Shown: positions 1 to 7,751 of the stretch, piece by piece
Position numbering within the stretch: position 1 is the stretch's first letter
Layout: every line of letters begins with the position of its first letter
NCBI GenBank assembly: GCA_013695115.1
Contig: JACDBD010000368.1
Coordinates: 1-16,349, forward strand
DNA length: 16,349 nt
Source: Actinomycetota bacterium
GTDB taxonomy: Bacteria; Actinomycetota; Acidimicrobiia; IMCC26256; JACDBD01
Direction: 5' to 3'
Translations under genes and position numbers: made by a program
Notes under the pieces: model-generated
The model's database searches: none
Seen by the model: the letters and a program-made list of their open reading frames with translations, nothing else
Told to the model about the DNA's origin: nothing

Positions 1-365
1 GCCCGGCCCAGGTCGACGGAGCCGAGGCGGCCGGTCTCGAGCAGTCGCACCGCCTCGAGCGGGCGGCGAAGGTCGAGCCCGAGGTGACGGGCGAAGTCGT
101 TTCCCGCGCCGGTGGGCACCATGGCAAGGACACCGCCGGTCTCGGCGGCGAGGCCGGCGAGCTCGCTGACCGTGCCGTCCCCGCCGCACGCCACCACGCC
201 GTGACCTGCGTCGAAGGCGCGGCGGGCGGTCGCCCGGGCGTCATCGAAGTCGGTCGAGACGCTGACGTCGACGTCGACGCGCTCGAACGCGTCGGTGAGG
301 CGCGGGAGCAACTTGCGGGTGCGGCCGCGACCCGCGCTCGGGTTCACCACCGCCGTCCAGCGCAC
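1..365 (-). CDS. Diacylglycerol kinase / YegS-type lipid kinase, N-terminal part (cut by window start)
   Basis: This is the first ~121 residues of a lipid kinase of the DAGK catalytic-domain family, which transfers phosphate from ATP to diacylglycerol or related lipids at the membrane. Translating the minus strand from a GTG at 365 gives the family motifs in order: VVNPSAGRGR near the N-terminus, ACGGDGTVSELAG (the nucleotide-binding GGDGT) around residues 72-84, and VPTGAGNDFARHLG about 20 residues later. The GTG start is chosen because the NPSAG strand begins a few residues after it. A TACGCT -10 box on the minus strand (377-372) also ends 6 nt upstream, so the start is probably leaderless. 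The gene is divergent from uppS across about 118 bp. The C-terminal domain lies outside the window. The family is secure; the exact lipid substrate cannot be read from the sequence. Confidence 0.85.
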   Translation of the reverse strand, partial: MRWTAVVNPSAGRGRTRKLLPRLTDAFERVDVDVSVSTDFDDARATARRAFDAGHGVVACGGDGTVSELAGLAAETGGVLAMVPTGAGNDFARHLGLDLRRPLEAVRLLETGRLGSVDLGR

Positions 366-371
366 GAGGCG

Positions 372-377
372 AGCGTA
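372..377 (-). promoter_or_regulatory. -10 box of the lipid kinase gene (leaderless)
   Basis: TACGCT on the minus strand lies exactly 6 nt before the proposed GTG start at 365. This places the expected transcription start on the start codon itself. No convincing -35 box is visible. Confidence 0.5.
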
Positions 378-471
378 CTTTTCGGCTCGCGGCGCCTCCG
401 GCGCCGGGCCGCTCGGGCCACGGCTGGGGCGGCGCAGGATACCTGCGCCGCTGATCCTCGCCTCCTCCCGA

Positions 472-477
472 TAGGTT
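472..477 (+). promoter_or_regulatory. -10 box of uppS (leaderless)
   Basis: TAGGTT ends 6 nt before the GTG at 484, so the predicted transcription start coincides with the start codon. No Shine-Dalgarno sequence precedes this GTG, which agrees with a leaderless mRNA. Confidence 0.55.
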
Positions 478-483
478 CGTGGC

Positions 484-1215
484 GTGACCGAGGCGTCGCT
501 CGACCCCGCGCGCATCCCCCGTCACGTGGCGATCGTGATGGACGGCAACGGTCGGTGGGCCCAGCGCAAGGGCCTCAAGCGCACCGAGGGCCACGCCGCC
601 GGCGAGGAAGCGCTGTTCGACACCGTGCACGGAGCGCTCGACATCGGGCTGCGGTGGATGACCGTGTTCGCGTTCTCGACCGAGAACTGGCGGCGCCCGC
701 TCGACGAGGTGCGCTTCATCATGAACTTCAACGAAGGCCTGCTGTTGGAGCGACGGGAGGAGCTCGACGAGCTCGGGGTGCGCGTCCGGTTCATCGGACG
801 CCGGGGCGGACGAGTCCCCGGTCGCGTCCGCCGCCGGATCGACGAGACCGAGTCGCTCACCGAACGAAACAAGCGTATGACGCTGACGTTCGCATTCAAT
901 TACGGCGGGCGGGCCGAGCTCGTCGACGCGGCTCGCTCCATCGCCCGCGAGGCTCGCGCCCGACGCCTCGATCCCGACAAGATCAACGACAAGACCATCG
1001 CCCGCCACCTCTACGCCCCTGACATGCCCGATCCCGACCTGCTCGTGCGCACGTCGGGCGAGTTTCGGATCTCCAACTACTTACTGTGGGAGCTGGCCTA
1101 CGCCGAGCTGGTGTTCACCGACGTCCTGTGGCCCGACTTCCGCCGCGAGCACCTGTATGACGCCATCCGCGAGTACCAGCGGCGGGAGCGGCGGTTCGGC
1201 GGCGTCGACGAGTAG
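484..1215 (+). CDS. uppS: Isoprenyl transferase (undecaprenyl/decaprenyl diphosphate synthase, cis-prenyltransferase)
   Basis: This 243-aa enzyme condenses isopentenyl diphosphate units in cis onto an allylic diphosphate to make the long polyprenyl carrier used in cell-wall assembly. Signature segments are HVAIVMDGNGRWAQRKG at residues 14-30, with the Mg-binding Asp20, then TVFAFSTENWRRP near residue 60. The C-terminal motif is RTSGEFRISNYLLWELAY followed by LWPDF. Phe replaces the more usual Gln after RTSGE and Glu replaces Gln in LLW(Q/E), but the catalytic Asp, Arg and Ser residues are kept. Length is normal for the family. The GTG start at 484 is supported by the -10 box 6 nt upstream and by the N-terminal motif position. 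Product chain length (C50 or C55) cannot be told from the sequence. recO follows after 128 bp and appears to have its own promoter. Confidence 0.95.
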   Translation: MTEASLDPARIPRHVAIVMDGNGRWAQRKGLKRTEGHAAGEEALFDTVHGALDIGLRWMTVFAFSTENWRRPLDEVRFIMNFNEGLLLERREELDELGVRVRFIGRRGGRVPGRVRRRIDETESLTERNKRMTLTFAFNYGGRAELVDAARSIAREARARRLDPDKINDKTIARHLYAPDMPDPDLLVRTSGEFRISNYLLWELAYAELVFTDVLWPDFRREHLYDAIREYQRRERRFGGVDE

Positions 1216-1248
1216 TTAGAAGGGACGAGCAACGGCCATCCTCGGACA

Positions 1249-1311
1249 GGGGGGCGGGTCCTCCGGCCCCCGGACTGCCAGCTGCGTGCGGGAGCGGCGA
1301 GGAAGCGAGGA
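1249..1311 (+). repeat. Interspersed repeat, copy A (inverted partner at 2091-2153)
   Basis: This GC-rich stretch between uppS and recO matches the reverse complement of 2091-2153 at roughly 85% by eye, with two small gaps. The longest identical run is the 15-mer GCTGCGTGCGGGAGC (1281-1295, and the complement of 2108-2122). Both copies end in a GCGAGC/GAAGCGAG-type tail. The pair brackets recO in opposite orientations. It codes for nothing recognisable. Confidence 0.75.
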
Positions 1312-1324
1312 GTATCCGACATGG

Positions 1325-1336
1325 GTGTAACTACAC
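1325..1336. promoter_or_regulatory. Palindrome GTGTA-AC-TACAC overlapping the recO -10 box
   Basis: A perfect 5+5 inverted repeat with a 2-bp centre covers most of the recO -10 hexamer (TACACT, 1332-1337). Its position suits a repressor operator. The regulator is unknown, and the palindrome is short enough that chance is possible. Confidence 0.35.
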
Positions 1337-1337
1337 T
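1332..1337 (+). promoter_or_regulatory. -10 box of recO (leaderless)
   Basis: TACACT ends 6 nt before the GTG start of recO at 1344, the same geometry as at uppS and dgt. No Shine-Dalgarno sequence or clear -35 box is present. Confidence 0.5.
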
Positions 1338-1343
1338 CGTGTC

Positions 1344-2078
1344 GTGCCTTTGTACCGGGATCGGGGGGTAGTGCTCCGCACCATCAAGCTCGGCGAGGCC
1401 GACCGGATCGTCAGCATCCTCACCCAGGGCAACGGGAAGATCCGGGCCGTCGCCAAGGGCATCCGCCGACCCGGTAGTCGCTTCGGTGCCCGGCTCGAGC
1501 CCACCAGCCACGTCGCGCTGCAGTGCTACCAGGGCCGCGAGCTCGACGTGGTGACCCAGGTCGAGACCATCGACGCGTTCCGACCGCTGCGCGAGCACTA
1601 CGGCTCGCTCACCCACGCGGTGTCGATGCTGGAAGCGGCTGACTCGGTCGCCCAGGAGCGCGAGCGCAACCAGCCGCTGTACCGGATGCTCGTCGGCGGG
1701 CTTCGCACGCTCGCCACCAACCCGTCGCCGCTGGTCGCGCCGGCGTTCTTCTGGAAGCTGCTGAGCCTCGAGGGCTTCCACCCGATCCTCGATGGGTGCG
1801 CCCGCTGCGGCGCCCCCGGGGACGACGAGGGGGGCGGGCCGTTCCCCGGCTTCGACTTCGGCGAGGGTGGCGTGCTGTGCGAGGGGTGCGCCCGCTTCGG
1901 CGGGCGGAGGATGCGGCCCGCCGCGCTCGCGTTGCTGCGGCGCATCCTCGGTGGCGCGCTGGCGGGCGCGCTCGCCGACCCCGGTGGGGGAGAGGTCGTG
2001 GTCGAGGTCGAGCGGCTCGGGGTGGGCGCGCTCGAGTACCACCTCGAGCGGCGCCTGCGCAGCGCCGCGCTCTTCTAG
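1344..2078 (+). CDS. recO: DNA repair protein RecO
   Basis: RecO works with RecR (and RecF) to load RecA onto SSB-coated single-stranded DNA. The 244-aa product begins [21 protein letters not shown], the family's N-terminal OB-fold strand pattern, followed by [19 protein letters not shown], the typical basic DNA-binding stretch. The middle is helical. A zinc-finger-like C-A-R-C ... C-E-G-C pair (about residues 152-178) matches the four-cysteine motif of many RecO proteins. The GTG at 1344 gives the expected N-terminus, and a -10 box lies 6 nt upstream. A pair of inverted repeats flanks the gene. The hairpin at 2132-2152 may end its transcript before the convergent small membrane protein gene. 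Confidence 0.93.
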   Translation: MPLYRDRGVVLRTIKLGEADRIVSILTQGNGKIRAVAKGIRRPGSRFGARLEPTSHVALQCYQGRELDVVTQVETIDAFRPLREHYGSLTHAVSMLEAADSVAQERERNQPLYRMLVGGLRTLATNPSPLVAPAFFWKLLSLEGFHPILDGCARCGAPGDDEGGGPFPGFDFGEGGVLCEGCARFGGRRMRPAALALLRRILGGALAGALADPGGGEVVVEVERLGVGALEYHLERRLRSAALF

Positions 2079-2090
2079 CTCTCCTGGTCG

Positions 2091-2153
2091 CGCTCGCTTC
2101 GCTCGCTGCTCCCGCACGCAGCCGGCGGTCCGGGGCCGGGGAACCCGGCCCCC
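2091..2153 (-). repeat. Interspersed repeat, copy B (inverted partner of 1249-1311)
   Basis: On the minus strand this reads as a near copy of 1249-1311, including the shared GCTGCGTGCGGGAGC core. It ends with the direct repeat GCGAGCG-AA-GCGAGCG, where copy A has a degraded version. It begins 12 bp after the recO stop and fills most of the gap to the convergent gene. Confidence 0.75.
2132..2152. terminator. Strong GC hairpin between convergent genes
   Basis: Perfect 9-bp arms, GGGGCCGGG and CCCGGCCCC, enclose a GAA loop inside repeat copy B. There is no T-run on either side, so this is not a canonical intrinsic terminator. Its place between the convergent recO and the minus-strand gene at 2174 fits a bidirectional stop or an mRNA 3'-end stabiliser. 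Confidence 0.45.
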
Positions 2154-2173
2154 TCGTAGGCGTATGGCAGCTT

Positions 2174-2559
2174 CTATCGGGCGCGCGCGAGTGCCCGGCG
2201 GAGTTGGGCCTTCGTCATCTTCGATCGTCCCGGGATGCCCAGCCGCTGCGCCCGGGCGTACAGCTCGTCGCGAGTTCCCGCGTGCCCTCCCTGAGGCTGC
2301 CGGCCGGGAGGAAGGGCCCGGGGAGACGCGACCGTGAGCGCGGTCCGGCGCAGGCCCCTCGGTGTCAGCGACACGCCCGCGCGACGGGCGAGGAAGCCGA
2401 AGCAGAACGCGACCGTGACAACGATCGCGGCGAGGAGCGCGACCAGGAGGGGAAGATGCTCAGGATGACCGCGCCGACGACCTCTGCTGTCGCCAGCACA
2501 TCGTGCGTCCGGGCGTGCTCGGTCGCGCGGCGACGCATGAACGTTCGGAACCGGGCCAT
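2174..2559 (-). pseudogene. Frameshifted small membrane protein with Rho-N-like C-terminal domain
   Basis: Two minus-strand frames together make one plausible protein of about 128 aa. Frame one starts at ATG 2559 ([15 protein letters not shown]..., then [11 protein letters not shown]). Frame two continues [23 protein letters not shown] as a transmembrane helix and ends with [18 protein letters not shown] and [13 protein letters not shown], a Rho-N/SAP-like helical domain. The switch falls at the GGGG run 2449-2452 (CCCC on the coding strand). One extra C there would join the frames exactly, and the span of 386 nt is one short of a multiple of three. Both parts have high third-position GC. A TAGGCT -10 box 7 nt before the ATG supports this start. 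If unrepaired, a 66-aa remnant could begin at GTG 2374. A sequencing error is the main alternative. Function unknown. Confidence 0.6.
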
Positions 2560-2566
2560 CGCCGGC

Positions 2567-2572
2567 AGCCTA
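2567..2572 (-). promoter_or_regulatory. -10 box of the Rho-N-domain membrane protein gene (leaderless)
   Basis: TAGGCT on the minus strand ends 7 nt before the ATG at 2559. It is divergent from the glyS -10 box at 2608-2613 and about 35 bp away, so the two promoters share a short region. Confidence 0.45.
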
Positions 2573-2607
2573 AAAGTTCCGAAGGCAGCGCCGAAAACGC
2601 CCCCGAC

Positions 2608-2613
2608 TACGAT
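2608..2613 (+). promoter_or_regulatory. -10 box of glyS (leaderless)
   Basis: TACGAT ends 7 nt before the ATG at 2621. The geometry leaves no room for a T-box leader, so glyS does not appear to be controlled by uncharged tRNA-Gly through a riboswitch. Confidence 0.5.
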
Positions 2614-2620
2614 CCCCGTG

Positions 2621-3934
2621 ATGGCAAAGGCCGACCTGATGGACCGCGTGGTCAACCTGTGCAAGCGGCGCGGTCTGGTGTTCCCGTCGAGCGAGATCTA
2701 CGGCGGCTTCCGGTCGACCTGGGACTACGGGCCGCTGGGCGTCCTGCTCAAGCGCAACGTCAAGGACGCGTGGTGGCGCTCGATGGTGCAACTGCGTGAC
2801 GACATCGTCGGCCTCGACGCCGCCATCCTCATGGCGCCCAAGGTGTGGGAGGCGAGCGGCCACCTCGCGACCTTTACCGACCCGTTGGTCGACTGCCGCA
2901 ACTGCAAAGAGCGCTTCCGGGCCGATCACCTGCCCGAGTCGGGGGCTTGCCCCAACTGCGGCGCGAAGGGCTCGTTCACCGAAGCCCGCCAGTTCCACCT
3001 GATGTTCAAGACCCACGTCGGCCCGGTGGAGGACGAGGCGTCGGTCGCGTACCTCCGCCCCGAGACGGCGCAGGGCATCTTCGTCAACTTCCTCAACGTG
3101 CAGACCACGACGCGCAAGAAGCCGCCGTTCGGGATCGCCCAGATCGGCAAGTCGTTCCGCAACGAGATCACGCCCGGGAACTTCATCTTCCGGACCCGTG
3201 AGTTCGAACAGATGGAGATGGAGTACTTCGTCCCACCCGAGGACGGGCCCCGCTGGTACGAGTACTGGTGCCAGGAGCGGCTGCGCTGGTTCGTCGACCT
3301 CGGGATCCCCGAGGACCAGCTCCGCCTGCGTCCCCACGACGCCGATGAGCTGTCGCACTACTCGGCGGGTACGTCCGACGTCGAGTACCGGTACCCCTGG
3401 GGATGGGGCGAGCTCGAGGGCGTCGCCAACCGCACCGACTTCGACCTCACCCAGCACGCCCAGTTCTCGGGGCAGGACCTCACCTACTACGACCAGGACG
3501 CCGACCGCCGCTACGTGCCCCACGTGATCGAGCCGGCATTGGGCGCCGATCGCGCCCTCCTCGCCTTCCTGCTGGCGGCGTACTCCGAGGAGGAGGTGCG
3601 GGGGGAGAAGCGCACGCTCCTGCGCCTCGACCCCCGTCTCGCCCCGATCAAGGTGGCGGTGTTGCCGTTGTCGCGCAACGAGAAGCTCAATCCCGTCGCC
3701 GAGGAGGTGGCGGCGTCGCTCCGCCCGCACTTCATGATCGACGTCGACACCGCCGGGTCGATCGGCCGCCGCTACCGGCGCCAGGACGAGGTCGGCACGC
3801 CGTTGTGTGTGACCGTCGACTTCGACACGCTCGACGACAAGGCGGTGACGGTCCGCGACCGCGACTCCATGAGCCAGGACCGTGTCCCCGTCGACGAGCT
3901 GCTGGCCACGCTCCAGGAACGGTTGCCGGCATGA
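2621..3934 (+). CDS. glyS: Glycyl-tRNA synthetase, single-chain class II type
   Basis: This enzyme charges tRNA-Gly with glycine and ATP. The 437-aa product is the dimeric single-chain type. Its N-terminus has [18 protein letters not shown] (motif 1 region). A zinc-binding insert follows with CRNC and CPNC pairs about 20 residues apart. Then come [19 protein letters not shown] (motif 2), the glycine-pocket region [21 protein letters not shown], and [14 protein letters not shown] (motif 3). The C-terminal anticodon-binding domain contains [20 protein letters not shown] 2621 is chosen because [24 protein letters not shown] matches the usual start and a -10 box sits 7 nt upstream; the frame is open further upstream but lacks homology. 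The stop overlaps the next start (ATGA), so the downstream membrane protein is translationally coupled. Confidence 0.95.
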   Translation: MAKADLMDRVVNLCKRRGLVFPSSEIYGGFRSTWDYGPLGVLLKRNVKDAWWRSMVQLRDDIVGLDAAILMAPKVWEASGHLATFTDPLVDCRNCKERFRADHLPESGACPNCGAKGSFTEARQFHLMFKTHVGPVEDEASVAYLRPETAQGIFVNFLNVQTTTRKKPPFGIAQIGKSFRNEITPGNFIFRTREFEQMEMEYFVPPEDGPRWYEYWCQERLRWFVDLGIPEDQLRLRPHDADELSHYSAGTSDVEYRYPWGWGELEGVANRTDFDLTQHAQFSGQDLTYYDQDADRRYVPHVIEPALGADRALLAFLLAAYSEEEVRGEKRTLLRLDPRLAPIKVAVLPLSRNEKLNPVAEEVAASLRPHFMIDVDTAGSIGRRYRRQDEVGTPLCVTVDFDTLDDKAVTVRDRDSMSQDRVPVDELLATLQERLPA

Positions 3935-5040
3935 GTAACGGGGATGGCGACGACCGGACGCACTACGACGTGATCGGGGTCGATCCCGACGCGTCGAAGG
4001 AAGACATCCGGGCCGCGTACCGCGACCGGCTCGAGGAGCTCGCCGAGGACGTCGGCACCTCCGACGATGCCCGGGCCGAGACCGCCCGGCTCAACGGCGC
4101 GTGGCAGGTGCTGAGCGACCCGTACCAGCGCGAGCGGTACGACGACAGCGAGGGGATCGACACCGACGCCGAGGACCGGGCCGACGACGAGGACGAGGAC
4201 GACGGTGACGGCGACGACGGTGACGAGGGGCGCGCCCCCGCCCGCCGCCAGCGGCCGGCGCGTGACCGCGCCCGGGGTCGGGACGACGCCGCGGCCCAAC
4301 GGATCTCGCTGTTCTCGGCCGAGCCCGTGGATACGCCGCCGACGTGGCCGGCCGGGTTCCGCCCGCCGCCGCCGCGGGCCCGGGTGATCGCGATGGTGAT
4401 CGACCTGGCCGTGCTGTTCGTGCTGGTCCTCACCGTGCAGACCGTGGGCGCCCGGGTCATCGACAGCGTGTACGAGGAGCAGACTCACTCGCGCGATGTC
4501 CTCGGCGATCGCATCAACCAGGCCGAGGACGTCAAGGAGCGGGCCGAGAACCGTGCCGAAGCCGCCGAGGAGGACATCGAGCGGGCGAAGCGGGATGGCG
4601 ACGATGCCGCCCTCGAGCAGGCGCGTGCCGAGAAGCTGGCCGCCGATGACGAGATCGACCGCCAGGAGCGGATCATCGACGGGAAAGAAGACAGGATCGC
4701 CGACCTCGAGAGTGAGCTCGTCCCGGCGCAACTCGCGCTGACCGGCGCGATCCTCGTCCTCGCCCTGCTGTACCTCGTCCCGTCGAGCGTCGTCAGCGGG
4801 CGCACCCTCGGGAAGCAGCTGCTGGGTATCCGGGTCATCAACGCCGACGGCACTCGCCTCGGCCTGCGGGGCGCGCTCTACCACTACGGCGCCCCGGTAT
4901 TGGTCGCGCTGATGTTCTCGCCCATCCTCGGCCAGCTGGTCGTGTTCATCGTGCTCATCGGCGTGCTCACGTGGCCGCGCAACCCCAACCGCCAGGGGCT
5001 GCACGACCGCCTCGCCGGCACGCTCGTCGTCGACGGCTGA
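3931..5040 (+). CDS. Degenerate J-domain / coiled-coil / RDD-family membrane protein
   Basis: This 369-aa protein is a multi-part fusion. Residues 11-71 resemble a J-domain ([20 protein letters not shown] ... [19 protein letters not shown]), but the HPD tripeptide that stimulates Hsp70 is absent; LAED stands near its place. Residues 72-100 are strongly acidic (Asp/Glu/Gly) and 101-123 are basic and Ala-rich. A transmembrane helix at ~150-170 ([19 protein letters not shown]) begins an RDD domain. A charged, heptad-like coiled coil (~183-266) follows, then helix 2 (~267-286), the RDD signature [18 protein letters not shown], one or two more helices and [12 protein letters not shown] at the end. 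The coiled coil lies between helices 1 and 2, so it probably faces outside if the J-like part is cytoplasmic. The start overlaps the glyS stop. RDD proteins are linked to transport; the function here is unknown. Confidence 0.85.
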   Translation: MSNGDGDDRTHYDVIGVDPDASKEDIRAAYRDRLEELAEDVGTSDDARAETARLNGAWQVLSDPYQRERYDDSEGIDTDAEDRADDEDEDDGDGDDGDEGRAPARRQRPARDRARGRDDAAAQRISLFSAEPVDTPPTWPAGFRPPPPRARVIAMVIDLAVLFVLVLTVQTVGARVIDSVYEEQTHSRDVLGDRINQAEDVKERAENRAEAAEEDIERAKRDGDDAALEQARAEKLAADDEIDRQERIIDGKEDRIADLESELVPAQLALTGAILVLALLYLVPSSVVSGRTLGKQLLGIRVINADGTRLGLRGALYHYGAPVLVALMFSPILGQLVVFIVLIGVLTWPRNPNRQGLHDRLAGTLVVDG

Positions 5041-5072
5041 CATCGCGTTTCTCCGGGCCCGGCGCGGCCCCG

Positions 5073-5078
5073 TAGTCT
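5073..5078 (+). promoter_or_regulatory. -10 box of ppdK (near-leaderless)
   Basis: TAGTCT ends 8 nt before the ATG at 5087. The expected transcription start lies within two bases of the start codon, and no Shine-Dalgarno sequence is visible. Confidence 0.45.
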
Positions 5079-5086
5079 TCTGGCCT

Positions 5087-7714
5087 ATGAGGTATGTCCA
5101 CGCCTTCGAGGAGGGCTCGAAGGAGCAGCGGTACCTGCTCGGCGGCAAGGGCGCCAACCTCGCCGAGATGACCAACCTCGGCCTGCCCGTCCCGCCCGGA
5201 TCCACCATCACCACCGAGGCGTGCAAGGCCTACATGGCCGGTGCCGACAAGCTTCCCGATGGGCTGATGGACGAGGTCGCCGCCGCGCTCACCGCGCTCG
5301 AGGAGAAGATGGGCAAGCGGCTCGGCGACGAGGCCGACCCGCTGCTGGTGTCGGTGCGGTCGGGCGCGCCGTTCTCGATGCCCGGGATGATGGACACCGT
5401 CCTCAACCTCGGGCTCAACGACGCGTCGGTCAACGGCCTGGCCAAGCAGACCGACAACGAGCGCTTCGCGCTCGACTCGTACCGCCGCTTCGTGCAGATG
5501 TTCGGCAAGATCGTCCTCGACATCGACGGCGAGCTGTTCGAGGAGGCCCTGACCGAGTTGCGCGAGCAACGGGGCGTCGCCACCGACCCCGAGCTCGACG
5601 CCGACGCGCTGACCGGCCTCGTCGAGACGTTCAAGGGCATCGTCAAGAAGGAGGCGGGGGTCGACTTCCCCCAGGACCCGCGCGAGCAGCTGCAGTACGC
5701 GATCGAAGCAGTGTTCAGGAGCTGGAACGGCAAGCGCGCCCGCGACTACCGCAAGCTCGAAGGCATCCCCGACGACCTCGGCACCGCCGTCAACGTGCAG
5801 ACGATGGTGTTCGGGAACAAGGGCGACGACTCGGGCACCGGCGTCGCGTTCACCCGCGATCCGGCCACCGGCGAGAAGCGCCCGTACGGCGACTTCCTGG
5901 TCAACGCCCAGGGCGAGGACGTCGTCGCCGGCATTCGCACGACCGAGCCACTCGATGACATGGGCAAGACGTTCCCGGAGCCGCACCGCCAGCTGCTCAA
6001 GGTGATGGACACACTCGAGCAGCACTACCGCGACATGTGCGACATCGAGTTCACCATCGAGCAGGGACGCCTGTTCATCCTCCAGACCCGCGTGGGCAAG
6101 CGCACCGCCGCCGCCGCGCTGCGCATGGCGGTCGACATGGAGGCCGAGGGCCTGATCGACCGGACCGAAGCGGTCCTGCGGGTCCAGCCCGCCCAACTCG
6201 ACCAACTGCTGCACCCGCGTATCGACAAGACGGAGCAAGACCCGATCGCAACCGGTTTGAACGCGTCCCCCGGCGCGGCCGTCGGAAAGGTGTCGTTCAC
6301 CGCCGACGAAGCCGAAGCGGCCGCGGCCGCGGGCGAAAAGATCATCCTGGTACGGCCCGAGACGTCCCCCGACGACCTCCACGGCATGATCGCGGCCGAG
6401 GGCATCCTCACCTCGCGGGGCGGGCTCGTGAGCCACGCTGCCGTCGTCGCCCGCGGCATGGGGAAGCCCGCGGTATGCGGCGCCTCCGCCCTCGACATCG
6501 ACGTCGAGGGGAAGGTGTTCAAGGTCGACGGCACGACCGTTCGCGAGGGTGACGTCATCACGATCGACGGCACGACCGGTGACATCTACGTCGGCGCGAT
6601 CCCCGTGGTGGTGCCCGAGCCGTCCGACTACTTCGACACGATCCTCGGGTGGGCCGACGAGCTCCGCACGCTGCGCGTCCGCACCAACGCCGACCTCCCC
6701 GAGGACGCGGAGAAGGCGCGCCGGTTCGGTGCCGAGGGCATCGGGTTGTGCCGTACCGAGCACATGTTCATGGGCGACCGGCTCCCGATCGTGCAGCGGT
6801 TCATCCTCGCCTCCGAGGAGAAGGAGGAGCTGGCCGCGCTGGCCGAGCTCGAGACGCTCCAGCGGTCCGACTTCCTCGGCATCTTCGCGGCGATGGACGG
6901 GCTGCCCGTCACCATCCGCCTGCTCGATCCGCCCCTGCACGAGTTCCTCCCCGACGTGGAGGAGCTGCTGGTGCGCGACGCCAAGGGCGAGCTCGACGAC
7001 GAGGGCCGCACCCTGCTCGCCGCCGCGCAGGCGTGGCGCGAGTCCAACCCGATGCTCGGAACGCGGGGCTGCCGGCTCGGGATCATCAAACCCGGCCTGT
7101 ACCGCATGCAGGTGAAGGCGATCCTCGAGGCGGCGATCGCGCGCAAGGTCGCCGGCGGCGACCCCCGGGTCGAGATCATGATCCCCCTGATCGTCAGCGA
7201 GCCCGAGCTCTCGCTGATCGTGGACTGGACCCGCGAGGTCGCCGAGTCGCTGTTCTCCGACAGTCGGGAGGGTGTGTCGTTCCTCGTCGGGACGATGATC
7301 GAGACGCCGCGCGCCGCGCTGATGGCCGACGACATCGCCAAGGTCGCCGAGTTCTTCTCGTTCGGTACCAACGACCTGACCCAGATGGCGTTCGGCTTCT
7401 CCCGTGACGACGTCGAGGGCCGCTTCATGTCCCAATACCTCGAGCTCCACCTGCTCGCGGCCAACCCGTTCGAGACCCTCGACGTCGAGGGTGTCGGCCA
7501 GCTGGTGCGGGACGCGGTCGCGAAGGGGCGGGCGGCCCGGCCCGACCTCAAGCTCGGCATCTGCGGCGAGCACGGCGGTGACCCCGAGTCGGTGCGGTTC
7601 TGCCACGAGGTCGGCCTCGACTACGTGTCGTGCTCGCCCTACCGGGTGCCGATCGCTCGCCTCGCCGCCGCCCACGCCGCCGTCGGATCGGACGGCCCGG
7701 GAGCGTCGGCGTAA
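5087..7714 (+). CDS. ppdK: Pyruvate, phosphate dikinase
   Basis: This enzyme interconverts ATP, phosphate and pyruvate with AMP, PPi and PEP. The 875-aa length is standard. The N-terminal ATP-grasp domain opens YLLGGKGANLAEMTNLGLPVP and includes SVRSGAPFSMPGMMDTVLNLG. The swivelling phosphohistidine domain carries RGGLVSHAAVVARGMGKP with catalytic His450. The C-terminal PEP/pyruvate barrel has RTEHMFMGDRL, NPMLGTRGCRLGI, FGTNDLTQMAFGFSRDD and GICGEHGGDP with the acid-base Cys826. An oddity is that the residue two before His450 is Val448 (GTG at 6428-6430), where the common motif GGMTSHAA has the Thr that PPDK regulatory protein phosphorylates. Control by that route therefore looks impossible in this enzyme. 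It has its own -10 box and is followed after 37 bp by dgt, which also has its own promoter. Confidence 0.96.
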   Translation: MRYVHAFEEGSKEQRYLLGGKGANLAEMTNLGLPVPPGSTITTEACKAYMAGADKLPDGLMDEVAAALTALEEKMGKRLGDEADPLLVSVRSGAPFSMPGMMDTVLNLGLNDASVNGLAKQTDNERFALDSYRRFVQMFGKIVLDIDGELFEEALTELREQRGVATDPELDADALTGLVETFKGIVKKEAGVDFPQDPREQLQYAIEAVFRSWNGKRARDYRKLEGIPDDLGTAVNVQTMVFGNKGDDSGTGVAFTRDPATGEKRPYGDFLVNAQGEDVVAGIRTTEPLDDMGKTFPEPHRQLLKVMDTLEQHYRDMCDIEFTIEQGRLFILQTRVGKRTAAAALRMAVDMEAEGLIDRTEAVLRVQPAQLDQLLHPRIDKTEQDPIATGLNASPGAAVGKVSFTADEAEAAAAAGEKIILVRPETSPDDLHGMIAAEGILTSRGGLVSHAAVVARGMGKPAVCGASALDIDVEGKVFKVDGTTVREGDVITIDGTTGDIYVGAIPVVVPEPSDYFDTILGWADELRTLRVRTNADLPEDAEKARRFGAEGIGLCRTEHMFMGDRLPIVQRFILASEEKEELAALAELETLQRSDFLGIFAAMDGLPVTIRLLDPPLHEFLPDVEELLVRDAKGELDDEGRTLLAAAQAWRESNPMLGTRGCRLGIIKPGLYRMQVKAILEAAIARKVAGGDPRVEIMIPLIVSEPELSLIVDWTREVAESLFSDSREGVSFLVGTMIETPRAALMADDIAKVAEFFSFGTNDLTQMAFGFSRDDVEGRFMSQYLELHLLAANPFETLDVEGVGQLVRDAVAKGRAARPDLKLGICGEHGGDPESVRFCHEVGLDYVSCSPYRVPIARLAAAHAAVGSDGPGASA

Positions 7715-7739
7715 ACCGGTAACTGTCACACCCGGCCGG

Positions 7740-7745
7740 TATGGT
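7740..7745 (+). promoter_or_regulatory. -10 box of dgt (leaderless)
   Basis: TATGGT ends 6 nt before ATG 7752, which puts the transcription start on the A of the start codon. It lies in the 37-bp gap after ppdK. Confidence 0.55.
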
Positions 7746-7751
7746 CGGTGC

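Noticed and set aside
2539..2546. GAACGTTC palindrome as a second LexA box
   Set aside because: The half-sites abut with no 4-bp spacer, so it does not fit CGAAC-N4-GTTCG, and it lies inside the coding part of the minus-strand gene.
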